Notes: generated from the letters alone by a model not told the origin. A stretch of 6,065 nt of DNA from an uncultured Bacilli bacterium (GCA_947631285.1 CANRKS010000061.1:1-6065), one strand, 5' to 3'. Counted from the first letter of the stretch, positions 1 to 6,012 are shown. Translations and numbers: made by a program.

Positions 1-233
1 ACTCGATCATTAATTAAATTAAGTTTATATTCTATTTTATTATCTAATACTTCAAAATCACTTCGTAAATCTTTACTAAAGTTTAATTTAAAATCCCCAA
101 TTTCTTTAGTAAAAGATGTTTCTAATTTTCCCATTCTTTCAATAAGATCTTTACTACCATTATTTTTTAATATTAAAATAATAAGTAAAATAGTAATTAA
201 TACTAAAATACCTATAATTATATAATCTAACAT
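1..233 (-). CDS. rmuC: Probable RmuC-family protein, N-terminal part (cut by window edge)
   Basis: Translating the minus strand from the ATG at 233 gives 77 codons open to the window edge, so the 3' part is missing. Residues 4-23 form one strongly hydrophobic segment beginning DYIIIGILVLI. It is followed by a charged, heptad-like helical stretch with paired Lys/Glu/Asp and Leu/Phe/Ile, ending KIEYKLNLINDR. A single N-terminal membrane anchor, then a coiled coil running into an 'IN-x-R' segment, is the usual start of RmuC. RmuC proteins carry a PD-(D/E)XK-nuclease-like domain further on and are linked to limiting inversions and rearrangements at short repeats. That catalytic domain lies outside the window, so the name rests on N-terminal architecture only. 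The start is well supported: AAGGAGG at 239-245 sits 5 bases upstream. Another anchored coiled-coil protein cannot be excluded. Confidence 0.55.
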   Translation of the reverse strand, partial: MLDYIIIGILVLITILLIILILKNNGSKDLIERMGKLETSFTKEIGDFKLNFSKDLRSDFEVLDNKIEYKLNLINDR

Positions 234-238
234 ATTGA

Positions 239-265
239 CCTCCTTATCATATATATCTAATTATA
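239..265 (-). promoter_or_regulatory. Extended -10 promoter and ribosome-binding site of the rmuC-like gene
   Basis: On the minus strand TATAAT lies at 265-260, preceded by TGA, which gives the extended -10 form TGnTATAAT. No good -35 is visible, because the expected place falls inside the upstream terminator arm. Transcription would start near 253, and AAGGAGG at 245-239 lies just downstream with 5 bases before the ATG. This lets the gene be transcribed independently of the two paralogues whose terminator precedes it. Confidence 0.6.
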
Positions 266-278
266 TCATTTATTATTT

Positions 279-303
279 AAAAAAAGTAGTTCACACTACT
301 TCT
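279..303 (-). terminator. Rho-independent terminator of the paralogue operon
   Basis: Read on the minus strand, the arms AAGTAGT (301-295) and ACTACTT (290-284) pair perfectly around the loop GTGA. They are followed by a run of T to 279. Allowing one G-T pair and flanking A-T pairs extends the stem to about 11 bp. The hairpin begins immediately after the TAA stop of the 533-aa gene (304-306), so it ends that transcription unit. Confidence 0.8.
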
Positions 304-1905
304 TTAATTGACATTAGTTATATAATAAGGTTCGCCAATTGTTCCTTTTCCATCTAACATTACTTTATTTCCATCTAAGTAGAAGACTGGCCGAACAGCA
401 AGGCTGGTGTCAAAAGTGACATCATCCACCATTCCATTGTAGTGTATGGTTCTTGCGGCGTAAGAGCTATTTTTACCATGGCGCGTCATTGTCCATTCAC
501 TTTCAGCATTTGGTTGTTGTAATTCTCCTTCTAAAGGTGTTCCAGAGTTAATTGCTTCATTTAAGCCATTTTGAATAAAGAGCCAATTGGTTGTATCTTG
601 TGCTCCAGCATATAAATAGTCACTTACATACATGAGGCCTATCGAATATCCATTTTCTAATTTGCTTAACCTTTCTTTTGTAAATGTCGTTGCTCCAGTA
701 TCATACGTACTAAGTGGACTATCACTATCGTACCATGTTGGATTTGCAATAATTAAATTTTTCCAGCTTTCATCTTCCATATAACTATAATATTTATTTC
801 CTATAAAGCATTCTGTACATAATTTTTCAGTATAATTATCAACAGGTTGTTTGTTAATTCCTAAATATATATGAGATTCTCCCCATTTAATATCACTTGA
901 TCTAGAATAATTCCAGTAAAACATATACGTTAAACCTTTTACTACTTTAGTAGCTTTTATAACTTTTACTTGCTTACTAGTTGTATCTATCCCAATAATT
1001 CTGTACATATATTGATCTAAATTATTTTTACATGTATTAGTATCGCTTGTACCAAAACAGATAAAATTATCTGTTACTTCCGCTGTTGTTCCTATAAATC
1101 TTCTTAAAGTATCTGGTTCTATTTGTATTTCTGCACCAACGACATCAGCCCTTTTTTCGCTTGCAAAATAATTTTCTATTTCTTCATTTCTTTTTGCTAA
1201 TTCTTTTTTGGTCTCTAATGTACCGCTGACTGAAGTCTTGGCTATATAAGCTAAGGCTTCTTTACTTCCCCCACACTTTAAGTTTTGAACCGCTAAGCTG
1301 ATATCTAATTTATTTCCTGCTAAATAAGTTTGATCATCATCTCGATTACTTAATCTTAACCAGGCATTTATTGGTATTGTTTCATTATTATTTATTGTAA
1401 ATTCTAAGATATATGGTTCTTTTACTATTTTTACTAAATCTTCTTCTAAGGGATTCTCTCCCTTTATATCTACATGTAATAAGGTATCACTTTCATGAAG
1501 TACAGTTGTTGTTTCTTCTGGAACATTTACTACTAGTTCTGCTGTACAACTATTCTCACTTGTTATATCTCCTTCTATGGTTATATTAGCTATATTTATT
1601 GTATAATCATCATTTTTTGTTAAATAGTTTTTCTCTTCATCATCTGTTGCATAATAATTTGTCCCTTTATTATCTTCACTCATATCACTAGCATCTACTT
1701 TAATATGTAATTTTTTATTTAAATCTACCAATGTTATATTATTTAAAGAACCTGTTTTGGCATTGGCATTAGTTTCAGTTGTATCACTTCCCATCGAAAG
1801 AGAAAAATAGGCATAGGTGGCACTTATAACTACCACAATTAGAAAGATAACCGCTACCAATGTACCAGTTAATATTTTCTTTTTATTACTATTTCCTTCT
1901 TGCAT
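304..1905 (-). CDS. Secreted or surface protein, SipW-type signal and DUF6273-like C-terminal domain (paralogue B)
   Basis: This 533-aa exported protein is unnamed. Residues 8-10 are KKK, 11-29 form a hydrophobic segment, and 28-35 read SATYAYFS. The last matches the signal seen in TasA/camelysin-type substrates of the ER-type signal peptidase SipW, although the usual following 'DTE' is absent. Residues 45-230 form an acidic, beta-rich domain with Cys120 and Cys211, which could pair outside the cell. A linker follows (residues 231-265, rich in Lys and Glu), then DTLRRF at 265-270. The C-terminal domain (about 279-533) contains NFICFGTSDTNTC (Cys283, Cys292), YMYRIIGI at 299-306 and the closing VRPVFYL at 504-510, then GKGTI..PYYI. 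This layout resembles DUF6273-type domains of Bacillota surface proteins. Cys363 and Cys366 form an extra CxxC absent from the neighbouring paralogue. The start has a modest site, AAAGAG at 1918-1913. It is probably translated from the same mRNA as the upstream paralogue, 18 bp away. Biochemical function is unknown. Confidence 0.85.
   Translation of the reverse strand: MQEGNSNKKKILTGTLVAVIFLIVVVISATYAYFSLSMGSDTTETNANAKTGSLNNITLVDLNKKLHIKVDASDMSEDNKGTNYYATDDEEKNYLTKNDDYTINIANITIEGDITSENSCTAELVVNVPEETTTVLHESDTLLHVDIKGENPLEEDLVKIVKEPYILEFTINNNETIPINAWLRLSNRDDDQTYLAGNKLDISLAVQNLKCGGSKEALAYIAKTSVSGTLETKKELAKRNEEIENYFASEKRADVVGAEIQIEPDTLRRFIGTTAEVTDNFICFGTSDTNTCKNNLDQYMYRIIGIDTTSKQVKVIKATKVVKGLTYMFYWNYSRSSDIKWGESHIYLGINKQPVDNYTEKLCTECFIGNKYYSYMEDESWKNLIIANPTWYDSDSPLSTYDTGATTFTKERLSKLENGYSIGLMYVSDYLYAGAQDTTNWLFIQNGLNEAINSGTPLEGELQQPNAESEWTMTRHGKNSSYAARTIHYNGMVDDVTFDTSLAVRPVFYLDGNKVMLDGKGTIGEPYYITNVN
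311..332. repeat. 22-bp direct repeat, copy 1 (end of paralogue B)
   Basis: Positions 311-332 are identical to 1931-1952. Both encode the same last residues (PYYITNV) of the two paralogues in the same frame and orientation. A further 12 identical bases follow at 338-349 and 1958-1969. This is conserved coding sequence of the paralogue pair rather than a mobile-element repeat. Confidence 0.85.
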
Positions 1906-1923
1906 AATATCACTCTTTCAATT

Positions 1924-3477
1924 CTAACCTACATTAGTTATATAATAAGGTTTATAAATTGTTCCTTTGCCATTTAGTATTACTTTTGTACCATCTAGAT
2001 AGAAGACCGCCCGAATAGGATTATTAAAACTAACATCTGTATTTTCTATTCCTCTAGGAGTTATATAGCGAACATAATAATGATCGTCAATATCACCATA
2101 TCGAGTCATAGTAGTTTCATAAGAGGATTGTTTCTCTTTCAATACCTCTCTACTTAAGCTTCCTGTATTTTCTATTCCATTTAAACTATTTCTAATATAT
2201 AACCAATTATTTTCATCTTGGGATCCAGCATATAAATAATCGCTGGCATACATTAGTCCAATCGGGTCGCCATTTTCTAATTTTTCTCTTCTTTCAGATC
2301 TATATGTGGTTTTGGCATTTATTACACTAGTATTATTATCACCATAATACCATATTGGATGAGCTACCATTAAATTTGTCCACATCTCATTTTGCATATA
2401 ATTATAATATGAATTACCCACAAAATAACTGTAATTCGAATCTGCACTATTTAAAAATACATATACACTAGATTCTTCCCACGGGCTGTTTGTTCTATAA
2501 TTAAGATGCCATGGAAAATTATACTGTGTTTCTTTTATTAATGCTGTAGCTTGAATTACTTTTACTTGATTATTAGCTTCATCTATACCAATAATCCTAT
2601 ACATGTATTGGTCTAAATTATTAAGGCATGTATCTAGATCACTTGTTCCAAAACATATAAAGTTATCTGTTACATCTTTCCACTCGCCAACAAATCTTCT
2701 TAATGTATCTAAATTTTCAGCAGAAACTCCTTCAGCAGTTAATTCTTCATTTCTTTCTTCTAATTCAGCTGTCCCATCTAATGTCCCACTTGTAGAATTA
2801 GCTAATATTTGCTCTATTGCCGGTTTACCTTTAGTACCTCCACACACTAAGTTTTTAACTGTGATTGTTATGTTTAATTCTTTATCGGCTAAATTACTTT
2901 GGTCAACCTCTCTATTTGTTAAACTTATATATCCTTCTATAGGGCTTGGATTATTATCACTTATAGTTATGCTTATAGGATAAACTTTTGATCCTTCTTC
3001 TTTTAACTCTGCTAAGTCTACATCTAATACTTCATCTATTCCTTCTACATGCAATAAGGTGTCTTCCTTTTCTATTACACTTTTTAATTCACCATCTATT
3101 GATACCTCTAACTCTGCAGTACAATTATTTATCTCTGTTATGTCTCTCGTCAACTCAAATGTTGCTATATTAAAGTTATGGGGTTCATCTTCTGTTAAAT
3201 AATCTTTATCAGTATCAGTGGCATAATAACTAGTGTCTATTTTATCTTCACTCATATCATCAGATTTTATTCTTATATGTAAATTACTTGTACCACCAGA
3301 AATGGATATTAAATTTAAATCATCAGTTTCTACGATTGCATTTGTATTAGTGGTATTTCCACTTACATTTAAGGAAAAGAATGCATAGGTTGCCCCGACG
3401 ACAACAATTATTAATGTGATGACCGCAACTATACTTCCAATAAATAATTTATTTTTATTTTCTTCGTTCATAACCAT
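1924..3477 (-). CDS. Secreted or surface protein, SipW-type signal and DUF6273-like C-terminal domain (paralogue A)
   Basis: This 517-aa protein is the first gene of the two-gene unit and is clearly paralogous to its downstream neighbour over the whole length. Residues 11-28 are a membrane segment and 28-35 read GATYAFFS, a SipW-type signal. Shared landmarks are LLHV, DMSED and YYATD in the N-terminal domain, Cys119 and Cys212 (V-C-G-G), DTLRRF at 257-262, NFICFGTSD with Cys275 and Cys284, YMYRIIGI at 291-298, IGLMY.SDYLYAG at about 406-417, and FYLDG..V.L.GKGTI..PYYITNV at the end. The middle of the C-terminal domain (about 310-395) and the stretch at 430-485 differ most. Two in-frame ATG codons lie at 3477 and 3471. 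The first is preferred because a folded leader hairpin would place AAAGG (3516-3512) eight bases from it. The protein is likely exported and exposed; ligand and function are not deducible. No SipW peptidase gene is in the window. Confidence 0.85.
   Translation of the reverse strand: MVMNEENKNKLFIGSIVAVITLIIVVVGATYAFFSLNVSGNTTNTNAIVETDDLNLISISGGTSNLHIRIKSDDMSEDKIDTSYYATDTDKDYLTEDEPHNFNIATFELTRDITEINNCTAELEVSIDGELKSVIEKEDTLLHVEGIDEVLDVDLAELKEEGSKVYPISITISDNNPSPIEGYISLTNREVDQSNLADKELNITITVKNLVCGGTKGKPAIEQILANSTSGTLDGTAELEERNEELTAEGVSAENLDTLRRFVGEWKDVTDNFICFGTSDLDTCLNNLDQYMYRIIGIDEANNQVKVIQATALIKETQYNFPWHLNYRTNSPWEESSVYVFLNSADSNYSYFVGNSYYNYMQNEMWTNLMVAHPIWYYGDNNTSVINAKTTYRSERREKLENGDPIGLMYASDYLYAGSQDENNWLYIRNSLNGIENTGSLSREVLKEKQSSYETTMTRYGDIDDHYYVRYITPRGIENTDVSFNNPIRAVFYLDGTKVILNGKGTIYKPYYITNVG
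1931..1952. repeat. 22-bp direct repeat, copy 2 (end of paralogue A)
   Basis: This is identical to 311-332, 1620 bp apart, at the equivalent place in the upstream paralogue. Recombination between the copies would remove one gene-length unit and leave a single intact paralogue. Confidence 0.85.
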
Positions 3478-3483
3478 ATATTT

Positions 3484-3509
3484 TTGTTAATAATTTTTAT
3501 TATTAACAA
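3484..3509 (-). promoter_or_regulatory. Leader hairpin between a Shine-Dalgarno-like site and the paralogue A start codon
   Basis: An 11-bp perfect inverted repeat (3484-3494 with 3499-3509) flanks a four-base loop and ends six bases before the ATG at 3477. No ribosome-binding site lies at the normal distance. The best one, AAAGG at 3516-3512, is 34 bases away in linear sequence but only 8 bases away if the 26-base stem-loop folds. Only one pair is G-C, so the stem is weak. It could alternatively be a DNA palindrome bound by a regulator. Confidence 0.6.
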
Positions 3510-3532
3510 TACCTTTCTTATTTTATATGGTT

Positions 3533-3558
3533 ATTATATAACACCCCCCCAGTGTCAA
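3533..3558 (-). promoter_or_regulatory. Promoter of the two-paralogue unit with a C7/G7 tract in a 14-bp spacer
   Basis: On the minus strand TTGACA lies at 3558-3553 and TATAAT at 3538-3533. Both match consensus, but they are only 14 bp apart. Seven of the spacer bases are a G run (C run on plus, 3544-3550). Transcription would start near 3526 and give a leader of about 49 bases. A 14-bp spacer is poor for sigma-A, so either an activator compensates or spacer length varies. The TTGACA may instead be the last of the upstream regulator repeats. Confidence 0.55.
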
Positions 3559-3618
3559 TTTTCGTTCAAAATTTGTTGGAACTAACGTCAAAATAGCGTC
3601 AAAAATTTCTGAATGCCG
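3553..3618. promoter_or_regulatory. 11-bp phased repeat array, probable regulator-binding region
   Basis: Cut into 11-bp units from 3553, the region gives six units whose third to sixth bases are TCAA, TCAA, TGGA, TCAA, TCAA and TGAA. Column three is always T and column six always A. The best pair, at 3586 and 3597, share CGTCAAAA. On the minus strand this reads as TTGACG/TTGAAC/TTGACA boxes with 5-base gaps, one DNA turn apart. The last box coincides with the -35 of the minus promoter. Tandem 11-bp direct repeats next to a -35 are typical of OmpR/PhoB/PhoP-family response regulators. The regulator's identity is inference. Confidence 0.5.
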
Positions 3619-3625
3619 AGTGTTT

Positions 3626-3654
3626 TTGACAAAAGTTGACACTTGTGGTATAAT
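3626..3654 (+). promoter_or_regulatory. Consensus sigma-A promoter of the 280-aa gene
   Basis: TTGACA at 3626-3631 and TATAAT at 3649-3654 are separated by exactly 17 bp, and TGG precedes the -10 (extended -10). Transcription would start near 3661, leaving a leader of about 20 bases to the ATG at 3681. A second TTGACA at 3636-3641 lies inside the spacer and extends to TTGACACT. The same eight bases occur inverted at the minus-strand -35 (3551-3558), so a shared operator is possible. Confidence 0.85.
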
Positions 3655-3680
3655 TATAAATAGTTATGGGGGTTATAATA

Positions 3681-4523
3681 ATGAAAGTGTATCGATGCTT
3701 ACCTTATATTGATTCCAATACTATATTAGCCAAACAACCTAAAGAATTAGGAATAAATTACGAAGCAAGTAATCTATTAAAAAAAGGTTTCTGTTCTCCA
3801 TCATGGGAATATTTAGGTTATAAAAAAAATCCTAGACAAAATATAAATAGTTTTGCTTCTAATGGTTTAGCTAAATATTTTTATCTTAGTTTACTTGATA
3901 GTATAATGTGGGCTTATAATAGTAAAAATAGATATGGTTATCAAAATTTAGATATGAACTTTGTAATTTGGGAAGTTGATTTACCCGATTATTTAGTTAA
4001 TAAATATATTGGAACTGGTTGTTATGGCCCAACTAGAAAAATTGAAACTAAGATTCCTTATGATGACCTTTTTTCTTATTTAGCTAAAGATATTGATATT
4101 GCTCTTTTAGAAAAAATTAAAGAATTTTTTAACAAGTATTATTCTTGGAAAGATGCGCAAGCAGAAGAATTAATGGATTTTAAAAAACAATTCCCTGTAC
4201 CATCTTTAAATAATCCGGATATTATATTAAAAAGAGAAAATCAAGTATATGCCAATTTATGTTTCCCTATATTTATGCCTTATAAAATAATGTTTGATGA
4301 AAATAATAAATGGATTATCGATGCTTATAATATAGCTATAGATTATAATAATCGTCATTTTAAATTAACTAAACAAATATATAGTGATTATGAACGTTGG
4401 CATGAAATTGGAAATGGTGATTTTAACGAATATTTAATAGAGCAAGCTACCGCTTATCAAGAGGAAAATGATGCCATTAAACGTTCTTTAGTAAAAGCTG
4501 ATCATCAATTTAAAAGTAGATAA
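3681..4523 (+). CDS. Uncharacterised 280-aa cytoplasmic protein
   Basis: I do not recognise this family with confidence. The protein has no signal peptide or membrane segment. The start at 3681 is chosen over the in-frame ATG at 3666 because GGGGG at 3668-3672 then sits 8 bases upstream, whereas 3666 would leave only about 5 bases of mRNA leader. It opens with MKVYRCLP. Further landmarks are NSFASNGLAKYF at 56-67, FVIWEVDLPDYL at 94-105, YIGTGCYG at 109-116, ETKIP at 122-126, and a Lys/Glu-rich helical C-terminal third. An Arg in the first strand (Arg5), a central 'SFAS' and a following 'IGTGCYG...E' recall small ADP-ribosyltransferase-like or related toxin-fold proteins. That is a weak resemblance and only a suggestion. 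The gene stands alone: its promoter is at 3626-3654, its terminator directly follows, and it is divergent from the surface-protein pair. Confidence 0.8.
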   Translation: MKVYRCLPYIDSNTILAKQPKELGINYEASNLLKKGFCSPSWEYLGYKKNPRQNINSFASNGLAKYFYLSLLDSIMWAYNSKNRYGYQNLDMNFVIWEVDLPDYLVNKYIGTGCYGPTRKIETKIPYDDLFSYLAKDIDIALLEKIKEFFNKYYSWKDAQAEELMDFKKQFPVPSLNNPDIILKRENQVYANLCFPIFMPYKIMFDENNKWIIDAYNIAIDYNNRHFKLTKQIYSDYERWHEIGNGDFNEYLIEQATAYQEENDAIKRSLVKADHQFKSR

Positions 4524-4558
4524 AAAATATGATTTGAAAAGCCAAATCATATTTTTTT
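4522..4558. terminator. Bidirectional rho-independent terminator
   Basis: ATATGATTTG (4527-4536) pairs with CAAATCATAT (4543-4552) around a six-base loop, and flanking A and T runs lengthen the stem to about 15 bp. The plus strand ends in T7 (4552-4558), which serves the 280-aa gene. The minus strand ends in a T run (plus A, 4522-4527), which serves the converging symporter gene. The hairpin overlaps both stop codons or their edges: TAA at 4521-4523 on plus and TAA at 4559-4557 on minus. Confidence 0.9.
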
Positions 4559-5798
4559 ATTCTTCGTTTGTTATAGGATCTTTTAAAAAATTAGGGCCAT
4601 CGACCATTCTTCCTACCATAATAGATGATGCACTATCACCAACAACATTTAAAACGGTGGCCGGAGCATCAATAACGGTAGCAATAATAGTTAAAATAGG
4701 TAAGGCAGCCGGAGGCATTCCTAAGGCTCCTAAGATAAAGGCTTCGGAAATAGTTCCTCCTCCAACCGGAACGGCTGTAATAAGAAGCGTTGCTAAAATA
4801 GAAATACCTAAAATAGTCCAAATACTAGGATGAGCATTAAATAAATACACTAAAAACATAATCTTAAAAACACTACCAATTACAGATCCATCCTTATGGA
4901 AACTTGTTCCCATAGGAATTGTTGCTTCGGCAATGTCAGAACTAATACCCATTTTTCTTGTAGCTTTAACATTAACAGGAATTGAAGCTGCTGATGAACA
5001 AGTAGCTAAAGCTGTCACTGTTGGAGCTAAAATGTTTTGCCAATATCTTTTTAAAGTTTTAAAACCACCCGCCATTAAAATATACAATGAATAAAGAACA
5101 AAATAAACAAAAACACAAGTAATAGTATAAATTAAAAATGTCTTTAAAAAGCCAATCGCAATACTCTTTCCATAAGTACCAATTAAAGCGGCAAAATAAC
5201 AGCCAAGGCCAATCGGAGCATAATACATAATGATATTAACAACATTTAAAACGACATCATTTAAACTTATTAAAACATTTTTAACTGCTTCACCTTTTTT
5301 GCCACTCTTTCTTAAAGCTAAACCAAAAATAATGGAAATAACTAAAAGAGGAATAATACTATCTTTACTTAACAGTAAGTTAAAATCACTAACAGTAAGT
5401 AAACTTGCTGTTCTTTCTAATAAAGATAAATCTGAATCTATCTTCACATCATCTTGTAAAAGTTCCATCACATTTTTATCATTACCTGTTACTAAAGTAA
5501 ATGATTTAGTTACCCCAATGCCAATTAAAGCCGCAATAAAAGACATTATGACAAAAGAAAGAATGATCCTACTCATTATTTTACCTAATCTTTTAGGACT
5601 ATCCATTTTGCCAATTGATGTCGTAATCGTTAAGAATATTAAAGGAACAATAGTTACAAATAATAAATTGATAAAAATATCTCCTAAAGGACTTAACACC
5701 TTAGCGTCACTACCAAAATAAAGGCCTACTAACCCTCCTATAATAATTGAACCTAATAAAATTAAAGTACCCCTATAATTTTGCCAAAATTTTTTCAT
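4557..5798 (-). CDS. Dicarboxylate/amino acid:cation symporter (DAACS, SDF family), atypical binding site
   Basis: This 413-aa membrane protein has the length and motif order of the GltP/GltT/SstT family, which imports amino acids or dicarboxylates with sodium or protons by an elevator mechanism. Hairpin 1 is visible as TCSSAASIPV (266-275), TM7 as IPMGTSFHKDGS (294-305), hairpin 2 as AVPVGGGTISEAF (342-354) and TM8 as DAPATVLNVVGD (377-388). Asp377, Thr381, Asn384 and Asp388 match the conserved TM8 residues of GltPh (Asp394, Thr398, Asn401, Asp405). The side-chain-carboxylate-binding Arg397 is Ala380 here, and NMDGT of TM7 is HKDGS. The substrate is therefore unlikely to be a classic glutamate, aspartate or C4-dicarboxylate; a neutral or other amino acid is more plausible. 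The start is supported by GAAGGAGG at 5810-5803. It is monocistronic, with a terminator at its stop. Confidence 0.93.
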   Translation of the reverse strand: MKKFWQNYRGTLILLGSIIIGGLVGLYFGSDAKVLSPLGDIFINLLFVTIVPLIFLTITTSIGKMDSPKRLGKIMSRIILSFVIMSFIAALIGIGVTKSFTLVTGNDKNVMELLQDDVKIDSDLSLLERTASLLTVSDFNLLLSKDSIIPLLVISIIFGLALRKSGKKGEAVKNVLISLNDVVLNVVNIIMYYAPIGLGCYFAALIGTYGKSIAIGFLKTFLIYTITCVFVYFVLYSLYILMAGGFKTLKRYWQNILAPTVTALATCSSAASIPVNVKATRKMGISSDIAEATIPMGTSFHKDGSVIGSVFKIMFLVYLFNAHPSIWTILGISILATLLITAVPVGGGTISEAFILGALGMPPAALPILTIIATVIDAPATVLNVVGDSASSIMVGRMVDGPNFLKDPITNEE

Positions 5799-5840
5799 TT
5801 TTCCTCCTTCATTAAAATTATATTATAAATAATCTTAATA

Positions 5841-5868
5841 TTTATAAGCACAATTATGCACTTGTTAA
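5841..5868 (-). promoter_or_regulatory. Candidate promoter of the symporter gene
   Basis: On the minus strand TTAACA (5868-5863) and TATAAA (5846-5841) are 16 bp apart. They would start an mRNA near 5834 with a leader of about 36 bases carrying GAAGGAGG just before the ATG. Two overlapping TATAAT sequences at 5827-5817 are alternatives but lack a good -35. GTGC occurs twice, 10 bp apart, inside the spacer and might be an operator. Confidence 0.45.
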
Positions 5869-5876
5869 AAAAAGTA

Positions 5877-5906
5877 TTCATATTTCACTCACATTGATGA
5901 TATAAT
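5877..5906 (+). promoter_or_regulatory. Promoter of the short 5913-6061 transcription unit
   Basis: TATAAT at 5901-5906 is preceded by TGA (extended -10). TTCATA at 5877-5882 is a four-of-six match to the -35, with an 18-bp spacer. The predicted start of transcription is near 5913. This promoter lies back to back with the symporter promoter, only about 9 bp between their -35 elements. Confidence 0.6.
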
Positions 5907-5912
5907 AGAGAT

Positions 5913-5999
5913 ATGAAAAAGAAGTATATAAAATTAAATGATAATTATAGTCATTTAGCAATCGGTAATATTATTAATGTTATTAAAGCCCGAGTTTGA
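5913..5999 (+). CDS. Possible 28-aa small ORF, leaderless
   Basis: ATG at 5913 opens 28 codons ending in TGA at 5997-5999. The product begins MKKKYIKLNDNYSHLAIGN and is basic, with no signal peptide, membrane segment or recognisable motif. The ATG falls at the predicted transcription start, 7 bases after TATAAT. Translation would therefore be leaderless, since only a poor GAGAT lies upstream. The ORF fills the space between a good promoter and a strong terminator, which favours an expressed short unit. It could equally be a non-coding RNA, an upstream leader peptide, or the remnant of a longer gene. No homologue is claimed. Confidence 0.35.
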   Translation: MKKKYIKLNDNYSHLAIGNIINVIKARV

Positions 6000-6012
6000 C
6001 AGTTAATAAAGC

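Noticed and set aside
2603..3173. Two plus-strand open frames antisense to paralogue A (2603-2983 and 2988-3173).
   Set aside because: They lack ribosome-binding sites and plausible domains, and they lie fully inside a well-supported gene on the other strand.
3553..3618. CRISPR array or replication iterons made of the 11-bp repeats.
   Set aside because: The units are far too short and degenerate for CRISPR and have no spacers. No Rep gene or DnaA boxes are apparent, and the position at two promoters fits regulation better.
3636..3654. TTGACA at 3636-3641 as the -35 for the TATAAT at 3649.
   Set aside because: The spacer would be only 7 bp. The copy at 3626-3631 gives exactly 17 bp.
3666..3680. 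Start of the 280-aa protein at ATG 3666.
   Set aside because: It would leave only about 5 bases of leader and put the GGGGG site inside the gene, whereas 3681 has correctly spaced GGGGG.
3478..3680. Riboswitch or structured non-coding RNA in the divergent intergenic region.
   Set aside because: Only about 49 and 20 bases are transcribed as leaders. The single short hairpin is the only structure seen, with no aptamer-like pattern.
4534..4833. Plus-strand open frame antisense to the symporter 3' end.
   Set aside because: It is the reverse shadow of conserved TM8 and hairpin 2 coding sequence and starts inside the bidirectional terminator.
5230..5721. Plus-strand 163-codon frame antisense to the symporter.
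   Set aside because: There is no ribosome-binding site, the composition is as expected for the complement of membrane-helix codons, and the minus-strand gene carries clear family motifs.
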